Assembly: GCF_000195635.1 (NCBI RefSeq)
Contig: NZ_GL882656.1
Span: 1 to 50,895 of the forward strand
DNA length: 50,895 nt
Direction: 5' to 3'
Source of the DNA: Bacteroides fluxus YIT 12057
Lineage (GTDB): Bacteria; Bacteroidota; Bacteroidia; Bacteroidales; Bacteroidaceae
The position numbers and the translations under genes were made by a program. Position 1 is the first letter of the stretch, and each line of letters begins with the position of its first letter. The notes beneath the pieces are model-generated. The model made no database searches and was not told the origin of the DNA. It was given only the letters and a program-made list of their open reading frames with translations. Of the stretch, positions 43,291 through 50,895 are shown one piece after another.

Positions 43291-45816
43291 ATGAACAATC
43301 AATTTTCACAAAGAGTTTCAGATATTATAACCTATAGCAAAGAAGAAGCTAACAGATTGAGAAATAGATATATCGGTCCGGAGCATCTTTTGCTTGGCAT
43401 GTTACGTGACGGCGGAGGGAAAGCTATTGAGATATTGATGAAGCTTGATATAGACTTAAAGCGGGTAAAGAGCCGTTTGGAGAGTTTTTTGAAAGATGCA
43501 GAGGATGATACCTTATTGCCTGACGCAGAGGTACCCCTGTCTCCTATGGCGGCTAAAATTTTGAAAATGTGTATGCTGGAAGCACGTCTGTTAAAGAGTG
43601 CGACAGCCGATGCGGAACATGTTTTATTGGCGATATTGAAAGACGGTGATAATTTGGCTGCAACTGTACTGGAAGAAAACAGTGTCGATTATCAATCTGT
43701 ATTTGAGCAGCTTTCGATGAAATCAACCAATCCGAATGCAGGCATGGGATTTACTGAAGATGATGAAGATGAGGAGGAAGACATGAATACGTCCCGCGCT
43801 TCACGTAATCCGGGTGCAGAACCCTCTGCGCGAACGGCAGCAAAGAAGTCGTCCAATGATACTCCGGTATTGGATAATTTTGGTATGGATATGACTCGTG
43901 CGGCAGGAGAAGGCAAGCTTGATCCTGTAGTAGGCCGCGAGCGGGAAATTGAGCGTTTGGCGCAGATTCTGAGCCGTCGTAAGAAGAATAATCCTGTGTT
44001 GATTGGTGAACCGGGTGTCGGCAAGTCTGCAATAGTGGAAGGACTTGCGTTGCGCATTGTACAGAAAAAGGTCTCCCGCATCTTGTTTGACAAGAGAGTT
44101 GTAATGCTTGATATGGCTTCTGTAGTGGCCGGAACCAAATACCGTGGACAATTTGAAGAACGTATTCGCTCTATTATCAATGAATTGCAGAAGAATCCGA
44201 ATGTAATTCTTTTCATTGATGAAATTCATACTATTGTGGGAGCCGGAGCGGCGGCAGGATCTATGGATGCCGCCAATATGTTGAAACCTGCTTTGGCACG
44301 TGGTGAAATCCAATGTATCGGAGCCACTACCCTTGATGAATACCGGAAGAATATAGAAAAAGACGGGGCATTGGAACGCCGTTTTCAGAAAGTAATAGTA
44401 GAGCCTACTACTGCTGAAGAGACACTTCAGATATTGAAGAATATCAAGGAAAAATATGAGAATCATCATAATGTGACCTACACGGATGAAGCTCTTGAGG
44501 CATGTGTCAAGTTGTCAGACCGTTATATTACAGACCGTAATTTTCCCGATAAAGCCATTGATGCGTTGGACGAAGCAGGCTCACGTGTGCATTTGACGAA
44601 TATAAATGTCCCGAAAGAAATAGAAGAACAGGAAAAATTGATAGAGGAAGCCCGTAATTTAAAGGCTGAAGCTGTAAAATCACAGAATTTTGAGTTAGCG
44701 GCGAGTTATCGTGACCGTGAAAAGGAACTTGCATCCCGTTTGGATGAAATGAAGGCCGAATGGGAGGCTCGTTTGAAAGATGATCGTCAGATTGTGGGTA
44801 AAGAGGAAATTGCAAATGTTATTTCGATGATGTCCGGAGTACCGGTGCAACGGATGGCACAGGCTGAAGGCGTGAAACTGGCTGGGATGAAAGAAGAATT
44901 GCAGGCCAAGGTTATCGCCCAGGATCCTGCAATCGAGAAACTGGTAAAGGCAATTTTACGTAGCCGTGTCGGTTTGAAGGACCCCAACCGCCCCATAGGA
45001 ACATTTATGTTTCTTGGTCCTACGGGTGTTGGCAAGACGCATTTAGCCAAGCAGTTGGCCAATTATATGTTTGGTTCTTCCGATGCGCTGATACGTATTG
45101 ATATGAGCGAGTATATGGAAAAATATACTGTATCCCGCATGATTGGTGCCGCTCCCGGATATGTGGGGTATGAAGAAGGTGGGCAACTGACTGAGAAGGT
45201 ACGTCGTAAACCCTATTCTATCGTATTACTGGATGAAATAGAGAAAGCGCATCCGGATGTATTCAATATATTGTTGCAAGTGTTGGACGAAGGTCGTTTG
45301 ACTGACAATTATGGCAGAACTATTGATTTCAAGAATACGGTTATCATCATGACATCCAATATCGGTACTCGCCAATTGAAAGAATTTGGACGTGGCGTCG
45401 GTTTTGCCGCACAGAACCGGACGGATGATAAGGAACATTCTCGTAATGTGATACAGAAAGCATTGAATAAAACGTTTGCTCCTGAATTTTTGAATCGTCT
45501 TGATGAAATCATCACCTTCGATCAATTGTCTTTGGAGGCAATTACAAAAATTGTCGATATTGAATTGAAAGGCTTGTATGATCGTATCGAAGCTATTGGT
45601 TATAAACTTGTTGTGAATGATGACGCAAAAAGATTTCTTGCCACAAAAGGCTATGATGTGCAGTTTGGTGCGCGTCCGTTGAAGCGGGCTATTCAGAATT
45701 ATCTGGAGGACGGACTTTCGGAACTGATTATATCTTCCGGACTGGAACCCGGAGACATGGTAAATGTTTCCGTCGATAAGGAAAAGGATGAATTGAGCTT
45801 AAAGAAAGCACAATAA
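43291..45816 (+). CDS. clpC: ClpC-type AAA+ unfoldase
   Basis: This 841-residue two-ring Hsp100 protein has an N-terminal substrate domain with two repeats (about 1-150) and an acidic linker ([10 protein letters not shown]). The first ATPase domain has Walker A GEPGVGKS (239-246) and Walker [12 protein letters not shown] short middle domain with a UVR-like motif ([18 protein letters not shown]) follows, then the second ATPase domain with GPTGVGKT and [14 protein letters not shown]. The tripeptide VGF in RGVGFAAQ sits where ClpC carries its ClpP-contact loop, so it probably feeds a ClpP protease. It is divergent from gyrA and followed by a strong terminator. Confidence 0.95.
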   Translation: MNNQFSQRVSDIITYSKEEANRLRNRYIGPEHLLLGMLRDGGGKAIEILMKLDIDLKRVKSRLESFLKDAEDDTLLPDAEVPLSPMAAKILKMCMLEARLLKSATADAEHVLLAILKDGDNLAATVLEENSVDYQSVFEQLSMKSTNPNAGMGFTEDDEDEEEDMNTSRASRNPGAEPSARTAAKKSSNDTPVLDNFGMDMTRAAGEGKLDPVVGREREIERLAQILSRRKKNNPVLIGEPGVGKSAIVEGLALRIVQKKVSRILFDKRVVMLDMASVVAGTKYRGQFEERIRSIINELQKNPNVILFIDEIHTIVGAGAAAGSMDAANMLKPALARGEIQCIGATTLDEYRKNIEKDGALERRFQKVIVEPTTAEETLQILKNIKEKYENHHNVTYTDEALEACVKLSDRYITDRNFPDKAIDALDEAGSRVHLTNINVPKEIEEQEKLIEEARNLKAEAVKSQNFELAASYRDREKELASRLDEMKAEWEARLKDDRQIVGKEEIANVISMMSGVPVQRMAQAEGVKLAGMKEELQAKVIAQDPAIEKLVKAILRSRVGLKDPNRPIGTFMFLGPTGVGKTHLAKQLANYMFGSSDALIRIDMSEYMEKYTVSRMIGAAPGYVGYEEGGQLTEKVRRKPYSIVLLDEIEKAHPDVFNILLQVLDEGRLTDNYGRTIDFKNTVIIMTSNIGTRQLKEFGRGVGFAAQNRTDDKEHSRNVIQKALNKTFAPEFLNRLDEIITFDQLSLEAITKIVDIELKGLYDRIEAIGYKLVVNDDAKRFLATKGYDVQFGARPLKRAIQNYLEDGLSELIISSGLEPGDMVNVSVDKEKDELSLKKAQ

Positions 45817-45835
45817 ATTTCTATAAAAGACCGTC

Positions 45836-45869
45836 AAAATGTCAGTCCTGAGGGACTGGCATTTTTTTT
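45836..45869 (+). terminator. Terminator of clpC
   Basis: AAAATGTCAGTCC (45836-45848) pairs with GGACTGGCATTTT (45853-45865) with one G-U, loop TGAG, then eight Ts. Confidence 0.88.
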
Positions 45870-45922
45870 GTTTCCTGCTTGCCAGAGAATAAAAATATAA
45901 ACTTAAAAATATAAATAGTAAT

Positions 45923-47971
45923 ATGCAGAAAGGAAATATTGGGGTAACTACAGAGAACATTTTCCCCGTTATCAAGAAATTCTTATACAGTGATCATGAA
46001 ATTTTCCTCCGTGAGTTGGTTTCTAATGCCGTTGATGCTACACAGAAGTTGAAAACATTATCTTCCATCGGTGAATTCAAGGGTGAATTGGGCGATTTGA
46101 CTGTTCATGTTTCCTTAGGAAAAGATACAATTACTGTATCTGACCGTGGTATTGGTCTGACGGCGGAAGAAATTGATAAATATATCAACCAAATTGCATT
46201 CTCCGGTGCAAATGATTTTCTTGAGAAATATAAGAATGACGCGAATGCCATTATTGGTCACTTCGGACTTGGTTTCTACTCCGCTTTCATGGTGGCTAAG
46301 AAGGTAGAAATCATCACTAAGTCTTGTAAGGAAGGTGCTCAAGCTGTAAAATGGACCTGTGATGGCAGTCCTGAGTTTACAATTGAGGATTCTGATAAAG
46401 CAGATCGTGGTACTGACATAGTTCTTTACATTGATGATGACTGTAAGGAGTTTCTTGAAGAGTCGCGTATCTCCTCCTTGTTGAAGAAATATTGCAGTTT
46501 TCTCCCTATTCCCATTGCATTCGGCAAAAAGAAAGAATGGAAAGATGGCAAGCAGGTGGAAACAGCAGAGGATAATATTATAAATGAGTCCAATCCGTTA
46601 TGGACTTTGAAACCCAGCGATTTGAAGGATGAGGATTATAAAAAGTTCTATCGCGACTTGTATCCGATGTCGGATGAACCGTTGTTCTGGATTCATCTGA
46701 ATGTGGATTACCCGTTCCATCTGACCGGTATTCTTTATTTCCCGAAAGTGAAGAGCAATATAGAGCTGAATAAGAATAAGATACAGCTTTATTGTAATCA
46801 AGTATATGTGACAGACTCAGTAGAAGGCATTGTTCCCGATTTCTTGACTTTGTTGCATGGCGTGCTTGATTCTCCGGATATTCCTTTGAACGTATCTCGT
46901 TCTTACTTGCAGAGTGATGCGAATGTGAAGAAGATTTCTACTTATATTACAAAGAAAGTCTCTGATCGCCTGCAGTCCATCTTTAAGAGTGATCGCAAGC
47001 AGTTTGAAGAGAAGTGGAACGATTTGAAGATCTTTATCAATTATGGAATGCTTACACAAGAAGATTTCTATGATAGAGCGAAGGACTTTTCCCTTTTCAC
47101 TGATACGGATAACAAATACTATACTTTTGAAGAGTATAAGACCTTGATTAAAGATAACCAGACTGACAAAGAGGGCAATTTGATTTATCTGTATGCCAAC
47201 CACAAAGACGAGCAATACAGCTATATTGAAGCTGCCAAGAATAAAGGCTATAATGTGCTTTTAATGGATGGGCAGCTGGACATTGCACTGGTAAGTATGT
47301 TGGAGCAAAAGTTTGAGAAGGTTCGTTTTACTCGTGTAGACAGTGACGTGATTGATAATTTGATTGTCAAAGAAGAAAAGAAGAACGAAACCTTGGAAGC
47401 AGGCAAAAAAGAAGCCCTTTCTTCCATTTTCAAGAGTCAGTTGCCGAAAATGGAAAAAACAGAATTCAATGTCATAGCACAGGCTTTGGGTGAGAATGCT
47501 TCTCCAATAATGATTACCCAAAGCGAGTATATGCGCCGCATGAAGGAAATGGCCAATATACAAGCGGGTATGAGCTTCTATGGCGAAATGCCGGATATGT
47601 TTAACTTGGTATTGAATTCCGACCATAAGTTGGTGAAAGAAGTTCTGGCGGAAGAAGACAAGGAATGTGCCTCAGTGATCGCTCCTGTTCAGAAAGAAAT
47701 GGATGAGGTTAATCAACTTCGTGAAAAGTTGAGAAAGAAACAGGAAGACAAGAAAGCTGAAGACATTTCTACTGCTGAAAAAGACGAGGTAGAAGCACTG
47801 GATAAGAAATGGGACGAGCTTAAAGTTCGGAAAGAAGGTGTTTTTGCAGATTATGCAACTAAAAATAAAGTCGTTCGCCAGTTGATTGATTTGGCATTGC
47901 TTCAGAATGGAATGTTGAAAGGTGAAGCCTTGAATAACTTTGTCAAAAGAAGTATTGATCTTATTAAATAA
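45923..47971 (+). CDS. htpG: Molecular chaperone HtpG (Hsp90)
   Basis: This 682-residue Hsp90 family protein has an N-terminal GHKL ATPase domain with LRELVSNAVDATQKL (about 25-39), DRGIGLTAEEI (73-83), and GHFGLGFYSAFMVA (about 113-126), the nucleotide-binding blocks. WTLKPSDLKDEDYKKFY marks the middle domain, and SRSYLQSDANVKKISTYITKKV contains the catalytic arginine region. A charged coiled segment (about 585-630) lies in the C-terminal domain. The C-terminal half is more diverged than in E. coli, as is usual for Bacteroidetes HtpG. Confidence 0.96.
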   Translation: MQKGNIGVTTENIFPVIKKFLYSDHEIFLRELVSNAVDATQKLKTLSSIGEFKGELGDLTVHVSLGKDTITVSDRGIGLTAEEIDKYINQIAFSGANDFLEKYKNDANAIIGHFGLGFYSAFMVAKKVEIITKSCKEGAQAVKWTCDGSPEFTIEDSDKADRGTDIVLYIDDDCKEFLEESRISSLLKKYCSFLPIPIAFGKKKEWKDGKQVETAEDNIINESNPLWTLKPSDLKDEDYKKFYRDLYPMSDEPLFWIHLNVDYPFHLTGILYFPKVKSNIELNKNKIQLYCNQVYVTDSVEGIVPDFLTLLHGVLDSPDIPLNVSRSYLQSDANVKKISTYITKKVSDRLQSIFKSDRKQFEEKWNDLKIFINYGMLTQEDFYDRAKDFSLFTDTDNKYYTFEEYKTLIKDNQTDKEGNLIYLYANHKDEQYSYIEAAKNKGYNVLLMDGQLDIALVSMLEQKFEKVRFTRVDSDVIDNLIVKEEKKNETLEAGKKEALSSIFKSQLPKMEKTEFNVIAQALGENASPIMITQSEYMRRMKEMANIQAGMSFYGEMPDMFNLVLNSDHKLVKEVLAEEDKECASVIAPVQKEMDEVNQLREKLRKKQEDKKAEDISTAEKDEVEALDKKWDELKVRKEGVFADYATKNKVVRQLIDLALLQNGMLKGEALNNFVKRSIDLIK

Positions 47972-47998
47972 GCCCCTTTAAATTTGCATAATAGATGC

Positions 47999-48039
47999 AA
48001 GGGTATTACGATTCGCAAGAGTTGTAATACCCTTTTTTT
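47999..48039 (+). terminator. Terminator of htpG
   Basis: AAGGGTATTAC (47999-48009) pairs with GTAATACCCTT (48024-48034), followed by Ts to 48039. Confidence 0.88.
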
Positions 48040-48103
48040 ATTTATTTTGCCAATAATAATATGTTTTTCTTCGTTGAATACGAGGTTTTTGGAAACAATT
48101 GCC

Positions 48104-48111
48104 TATATTTG
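48104..48111 (+). promoter_or_regulatory. -7 motif for the patatin-like gene
   Basis: TATATTTG matches TAnnTTTG, 43 nt before the ATG at 48154. It lies downstream of the alternative ATG at 48061, which argues against that start. Confidence 0.45.
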
Positions 48112-48153
48112 AGCTTTGAATATTTAATATATTTTACTAGGAATTACATAATC

Positions 48154-50454
48154 ATGAAAAGGTTTCTTTTGTTTTTGTCGTTTCTGCTATGCCTTTTGCC
48201 GATGTTGCAGGCTCAGAGAGTGGGACTTGTCCTAAGCGGCGGCGGAGCGAAAGGCATGACACATATTGGTATAATCCGAGCGTTGGAAGAAAATAACATT
48301 CCCATTGACTATATCACAGGAACGTCCATGGGGGCAATCATCGGTTCTTTATATGCCATGGGCTATTCTCCGGATGACATGGAGGCTTTGTTGCGTTCGC
48401 CGGACTTCAAACGCTGGTATTCTGGAAAGGTAGAATCGAAATATGAATATTATTTCAAGAAAGGACGCCCTACCCCCGAGTTTTTTAACATTCGTTTTAC
48501 TTTTAAAGACTCATTGCATGTAAAGCCACAAATAATCCCTACCAGTATGGTTAATCCCATACAGATGAACTTGGTGTTTGTGGAGTTGTTTGCACGCGCA
48601 ACAGCGGCTTGTGACGGCAATTTCAACAATTTATTCGTTCCTTTCCGTTGTGTAGCTTCCGATGTCTATAATAAAAAGCCTCTGATACTGAGAAAAGGTG
48701 ATTTGGGAGATGCTGTCCGTGCTTCTATGAGTTTTCCGTTTGTATTTAAACCCATAGAGATAGATAGTGTTCTGGCCTACGACGGAGGCATTTATAACAA
48801 TTTCCCGACAGATGTGATGCGGGAAGACTTTCATCCGGATATTATTATAGGCAGCGTAGTTGCAGCCAATCCGAGTAAACCTAAAGAGAATGAACTGATG
48901 AGCCAGATAGAGAACATGGTCATGCAAAAAACGGACTATTCCATTCCTGACTCATTAGGCATTGTCATGAATTTCAAGTACGATGACGTAAACTTGTTGG
49001 ACTTTGACCGTCTGCAGGAACTGCATGATATCGGTTATAATCGTACTGTCAGTATGATGGACTCCATAAAGAGGCGTATCCATCGGCGGGTAAACGCTGA
49101 TAATGTGCGTTTAAGGCGCTTGGTTTACCGGAGTAACTTACCGCAACTTCGGTTTCGGGATATCTATATTGAAGGAGCCAATGCACAGCAGCAAGCCTAT
49201 ATCAGAAAAGAATTTCACGATGAAGCCCATGAAGTATTTACTTATGAAGACTTGAAACGGGGATACTTCCGTTTATTGGCGGATAATATGATTTCGGAGA
49301 TTATTCCTCATGCAGTTTACGATACCGAGAGTGATTTGTATGAATTGCATCTGAAGGTGAAGATGGAGGATAATTTCTCTGTACGTTTGGGGGGAAGTGT
49401 TTCTACTACCAGTTCGAATCAAATTTATTTGGGATTGGGTTATCAAAACTTGAATTATTATTCGAAGGAAATCACTTTTGACGGTCAGTTGGGCAAGATT
49501 TACAATAATGCCCAGTTGATGGCGAGGTTTGATTTGCCTACCCATATTCCTACATCTTATCGTTTTATTGCATCCATCAGTACCTTTGACTATTATAAGA
49601 AGGATAAATTGTTCTCAAGGAACGATAAGCCGTCATTTAATTCAAAAGACGAACGTTTTGTAAAGTTGATGGTAGCTTTACCTTTTTTGGCTAACAAACG
49701 TGCAGAGTTTAGTTTAGGGTATGGCAGGTTGGAGGATAATTACTTCCAGTCCAATGTGATTGATTTCGATAAGGACCGGTCCGATAAGAGTTCATATAAG
49801 CTGTTGGGAGGAGCTATAGGCTTTTATGGAAGTACATTGAACACACGTCAATATGCGACGAGAGGATACTTTGAAAAGTTGATAGCTCAAATATTTACAG
49901 GTAAGGAGAAGTTTATTCCCGGCAACCCGTCACCTATTGAGCAAAGTTCTACGAAAGAGCGGCAATCGTGGTTGCAGATATCATACATGAAGGAAGCCTA
50001 CCACTCTATGAGTCCCAAATTTACGTTGGGTTGGATGGTGGAAGCCTTGTATTCATCGAAGAATTTTTCAGAGAATTATACGGCTACAATGATGCAGGCG
50101 GGAGAATTTGCACCGACCCCACATAGCAAATTGATGTATAATGAAGCTTTTCGTGCCAACCAGTATATGGCAGCAGGTATTAAACCTATCTATGTGTTGA
50201 ATGACATGTTCCAATTCCGTACCGAATTCTATGGATTCATGCCGATATTTCCAATAGAAAAGAATACGTTGAATAGGGCATTTTATGGGAAAGCCTTTTC
50301 CCGTTTTGAATACATGGGAGAAGTCTCAGTCATCTGCCATCTGCCTTTTGGAGCTATATCTGCGTATGTAAATCATTATAGTTCACCGAAAAAGGAATGG
50401 AATGTCGGGCTAACCATCGGCTGGCAGCTCTTTAACTATCGTTTTGTTGAATAA
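48154..50454 (+). CDS. Patatin-like phospholipase fused to a BamA-type outer-membrane barrel
   Basis: I use the ATG at 48154 (766 residues), because MKRFLLFLSFLLCLLPMLQAQ is a signal peptide; a start at 48061 would add 31 unrelated residues. The patatin domain (about 22-300) has the oxyanion loop GGGAKG (29-34), nucleophile GTSMG (Ser58) and DGGIYNN (Asp210), the Ser-Asp dyad. LRFRDIYIEGANAQQQAYIRKEFHDE begins a POTRA-like domain, and the rest is a 16-strand-type barrel. The layout is that of PlpD, the type Vd secreted lipases. No linker cleavage site is obvious, so the enzyme may stay attached. Both catalytic residues are intact. Confidence 0.9.
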   Translation: MKRFLLFLSFLLCLLPMLQAQRVGLVLSGGGAKGMTHIGIIRALEENNIPIDYITGTSMGAIIGSLYAMGYSPDDMEALLRSPDFKRWYSGKVESKYEYYFKKGRPTPEFFNIRFTFKDSLHVKPQIIPTSMVNPIQMNLVFVELFARATAACDGNFNNLFVPFRCVASDVYNKKPLILRKGDLGDAVRASMSFPFVFKPIEIDSVLAYDGGIYNNFPTDVMREDFHPDIIIGSVVAANPSKPKENELMSQIENMVMQKTDYSIPDSLGIVMNFKYDDVNLLDFDRLQELHDIGYNRTVSMMDSIKRRIHRRVNADNVRLRRLVYRSNLPQLRFRDIYIEGANAQQQAYIRKEFHDEAHEVFTYEDLKRGYFRLLADNMISEIIPHAVYDTESDLYELHLKVKMEDNFSVRLGGSVSTTSSNQIYLGLGYQNLNYYSKEITFDGQLGKIYNNAQLMARFDLPTHIPTSYRFIASISTFDYYKKDKLFSRNDKPSFNSKDERFVKLMVALPFLANKRAEFSLGYGRLEDNYFQSNVIDFDKDRSDKSSYKLLGGAIGFYGSTLNTRQYATRGYFEKLIAQIFTGKEKFIPGNPSPIEQSSTKERQSWLQISYMKEAYHSMSPKFTLGWMVEALYSSKNFSENYTATMMQAGEFAPTPHSKLMYNEAFRANQYMAAGIKPIYVLNDMFQFRTEFYGFMPIFPIEKNTLNRAFYGKAFSRFEYMGEVSVICHLPFGAISAYVNHYSSPKKEWNVGLTIGWQLFNYRFVE

Positions 50455-50480
50455 TATTTTAAGAAAAAAAATCTCGTTTT

Positions 50481-50511
50481 ATTTGCTAATTCAAAAAAAG
50501 AACGTACCTTT
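50481..50511 (+). promoter_or_regulatory. Promoter of the tRNA-Arg array
   Basis: TTTG (50481-50484), exactly 19 nt, TACCTTTG (50504-50511). The first tRNA begins at 50530. Confidence 0.7.
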
Positions 50512-50529
50512 GCACCCGTTAAGAGAAAA

Positions 50530-50603
50530 GGTCGCGTAGCTCAACTGAATAGAGTAGCTGACTACGGATCAGCCGGTTACAGGTTTGAATCCTGTCGCGA
50601 TCA
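50530..50603 (+). tRNA. tRNA-Arg(ACG), copy 1
   Basis: 74 nt with all arms: acceptor GGTCGCG/CGCGATC (one G-U), D arm GCTC/GAGT, anticodon arm GCTGA/TCAGC with loop CTACGGA (anticodon ACG), T arm ACAGG/CCTGT, discriminator A, no encoded CCA. The D-loop has G18-A19 instead of G18-G19 and the T-loop reads TTTGAAT (T56 instead of C56). G37 follows G36. The wobble A34 should be deaminated to inosine to read CGU, CGC and CGA. Confidence 0.96.
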
Positions 50604-50621
50604 CAAATTTCGATTAATGAG

Positions 50622-50695
50622 GGCCGCGTAGCTCAACTGAATAGAGTAGCTGACTACGGATCAGCCGGTTACAGGTTTGAATCCTGTCGCGGTCA
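50622..50695 (+). tRNA. tRNA-Arg(ACG), copy 2
   Basis: 74 nt, identical to copies 1 and 3 except for a paired change in the acceptor stem: base 3 is C and base 70 is G (GGCCGCG/CGCGGTC). The same A19/T56 combination is present. Confidence 0.96.
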
Positions 50696-50717
50696 CAAAT
50701 TTTCATAAAATAATCAA

Positions 50718-50791
50718 GGTCGCGTAGCTCAACTGAATAGAGTAGCTGACTACGGATCAGCCGGTTACAGGTTTGAATCCTGTCGCGATCA
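50718..50791 (+). tRNA. tRNA-Arg(ACG), copy 3
   Basis: 74 nt, identical in sequence to copy 1, separated from copy 2 by 22 nt and followed directly by a terminator. The spacers between the copies (18 and 22 nt) are different and A/T-rich. Confidence 0.96.
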
Positions 50792-50792
50792 C

Positions 50793-50828
50793 AAAAGCCT
50801 CTGCTATAAAAATTGCAGAGGCTTTTTG
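50793..50828 (+). terminator. Terminator of the tRNA-Arg array
   Basis: AAGCCTCTGC (50795-50804) pairs with GCAGAGGCTT (50815-50824), flanked by As and Ts that extend the stem. The remaining 67 nt of the window hold no gene I can support. Confidence 0.9.
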
Positions 50829-50895
50829 TTGCTATACTAGTCAAGGGGCAGTCCGAAAAGTGGATCAACGTAAAAACCTGAGGGATTTTGTATTT

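Noticed and set aside
50614..50868. 84-residue minus-strand ORF with two DRDRIQTCNRLIRS-type repeats
   Set aside because: It is the antisense of the second and third tRNA-Arg genes; the repeated peptide is only the repeated tRNA sequence.

Overview
The window reads as chromosome of a Bacteroides species. Supporting signs: many genes are preceded by the Bacteroidetes promoter form (TTTG, about 19-21 nt, then TAnnTTTG), Shine-Dalgarno sequences are poor, and there is a complete aerotolerance (Bat) operon, a 52-residue DUF4295 ribosomal-type protein after L33, an archaeal/eukaryal-type prolyl-tRNA synthetase and typical Bacteroidales synteny. No phage, integrase, CRISPR array or complete insertion sequence was seen; this is mostly ordinary core genome with a few small unusual structures.

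Layout. 0-2 kb: tail of a PD-(D/E)XK/AAA protein, a PduO-type cobalamin adenosyltransferase and, convergent to it, nicotinate phosphoribosyltransferase. 2-7 kb (minus): a tolC-hlyD-ABC-2 permease exporter operon with a double-length permease and no ATPase gene. A short promoter-terminator pair on the plus strand at 2052-2156 looks like a small RNA gene. 7.2-13.9 kb: late cobalamin synthesis in two convergent operons, cobQ-cobD-cbiB (plus) and cobU-cobT-cobS-cobC (minus). They meet at a 150-bp palindromic element that supplies the last 35 codons of cobC. 14.1-17.4 kb: tRNA-Gly(CCC), proS, a small HicB-like protein and a glycosyltransferase.

17.4-22.1 kb: tandem palindromes and a 1.5-kilo-residue TamB-like protein (minus). 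22.3-24.6 kb: tsaD, cinA-type amidohydrolase, rpmB, rpmG, DUF4295. 24.8-28.5 kb: ftsY-rimO, then a small HU protein and an HU-transmembrane-LysM protein. 28.7-37.3 kb: moxR, DUF58, a BatD-like protein, batA, batB, batC, batD, batE. 37.5-39 kb: a small HTH-like protein and a DUF2007-USP-USP protein. 39.2-43 kb (minus): gyrA and a TPR protein. 43.3-50.5 kb: clpC, htpG and a patatin-type outer-membrane protein. 50.5-50.8 kb: three tandem tRNA-Arg(ACG) genes and a terminator.

How genes fit together: PncB makes nicotinate mononucleotide, the substrate that CobT uses to activate the lower ligand. CobD, CbiB, CobU, CobS and CobC build the nucleotide loop, CobQ amidates the corrin ring, and the PduO enzyme adds the adenosyl ligand. 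The Bat block combines a MoxR AAA ATPase with DUF58, two von Willebrand proteins, TPR proteins and BatD proteins in the envelope. The observations I rank highest are the matched A19/U56 change in all three tRNA-Arg genes, the HU-LysM protein that could link DNA to peptidoglycan, the small RNA candidate whose terminator lies inside a gene on the other strand, and the palindromic element forming the end of CobC.
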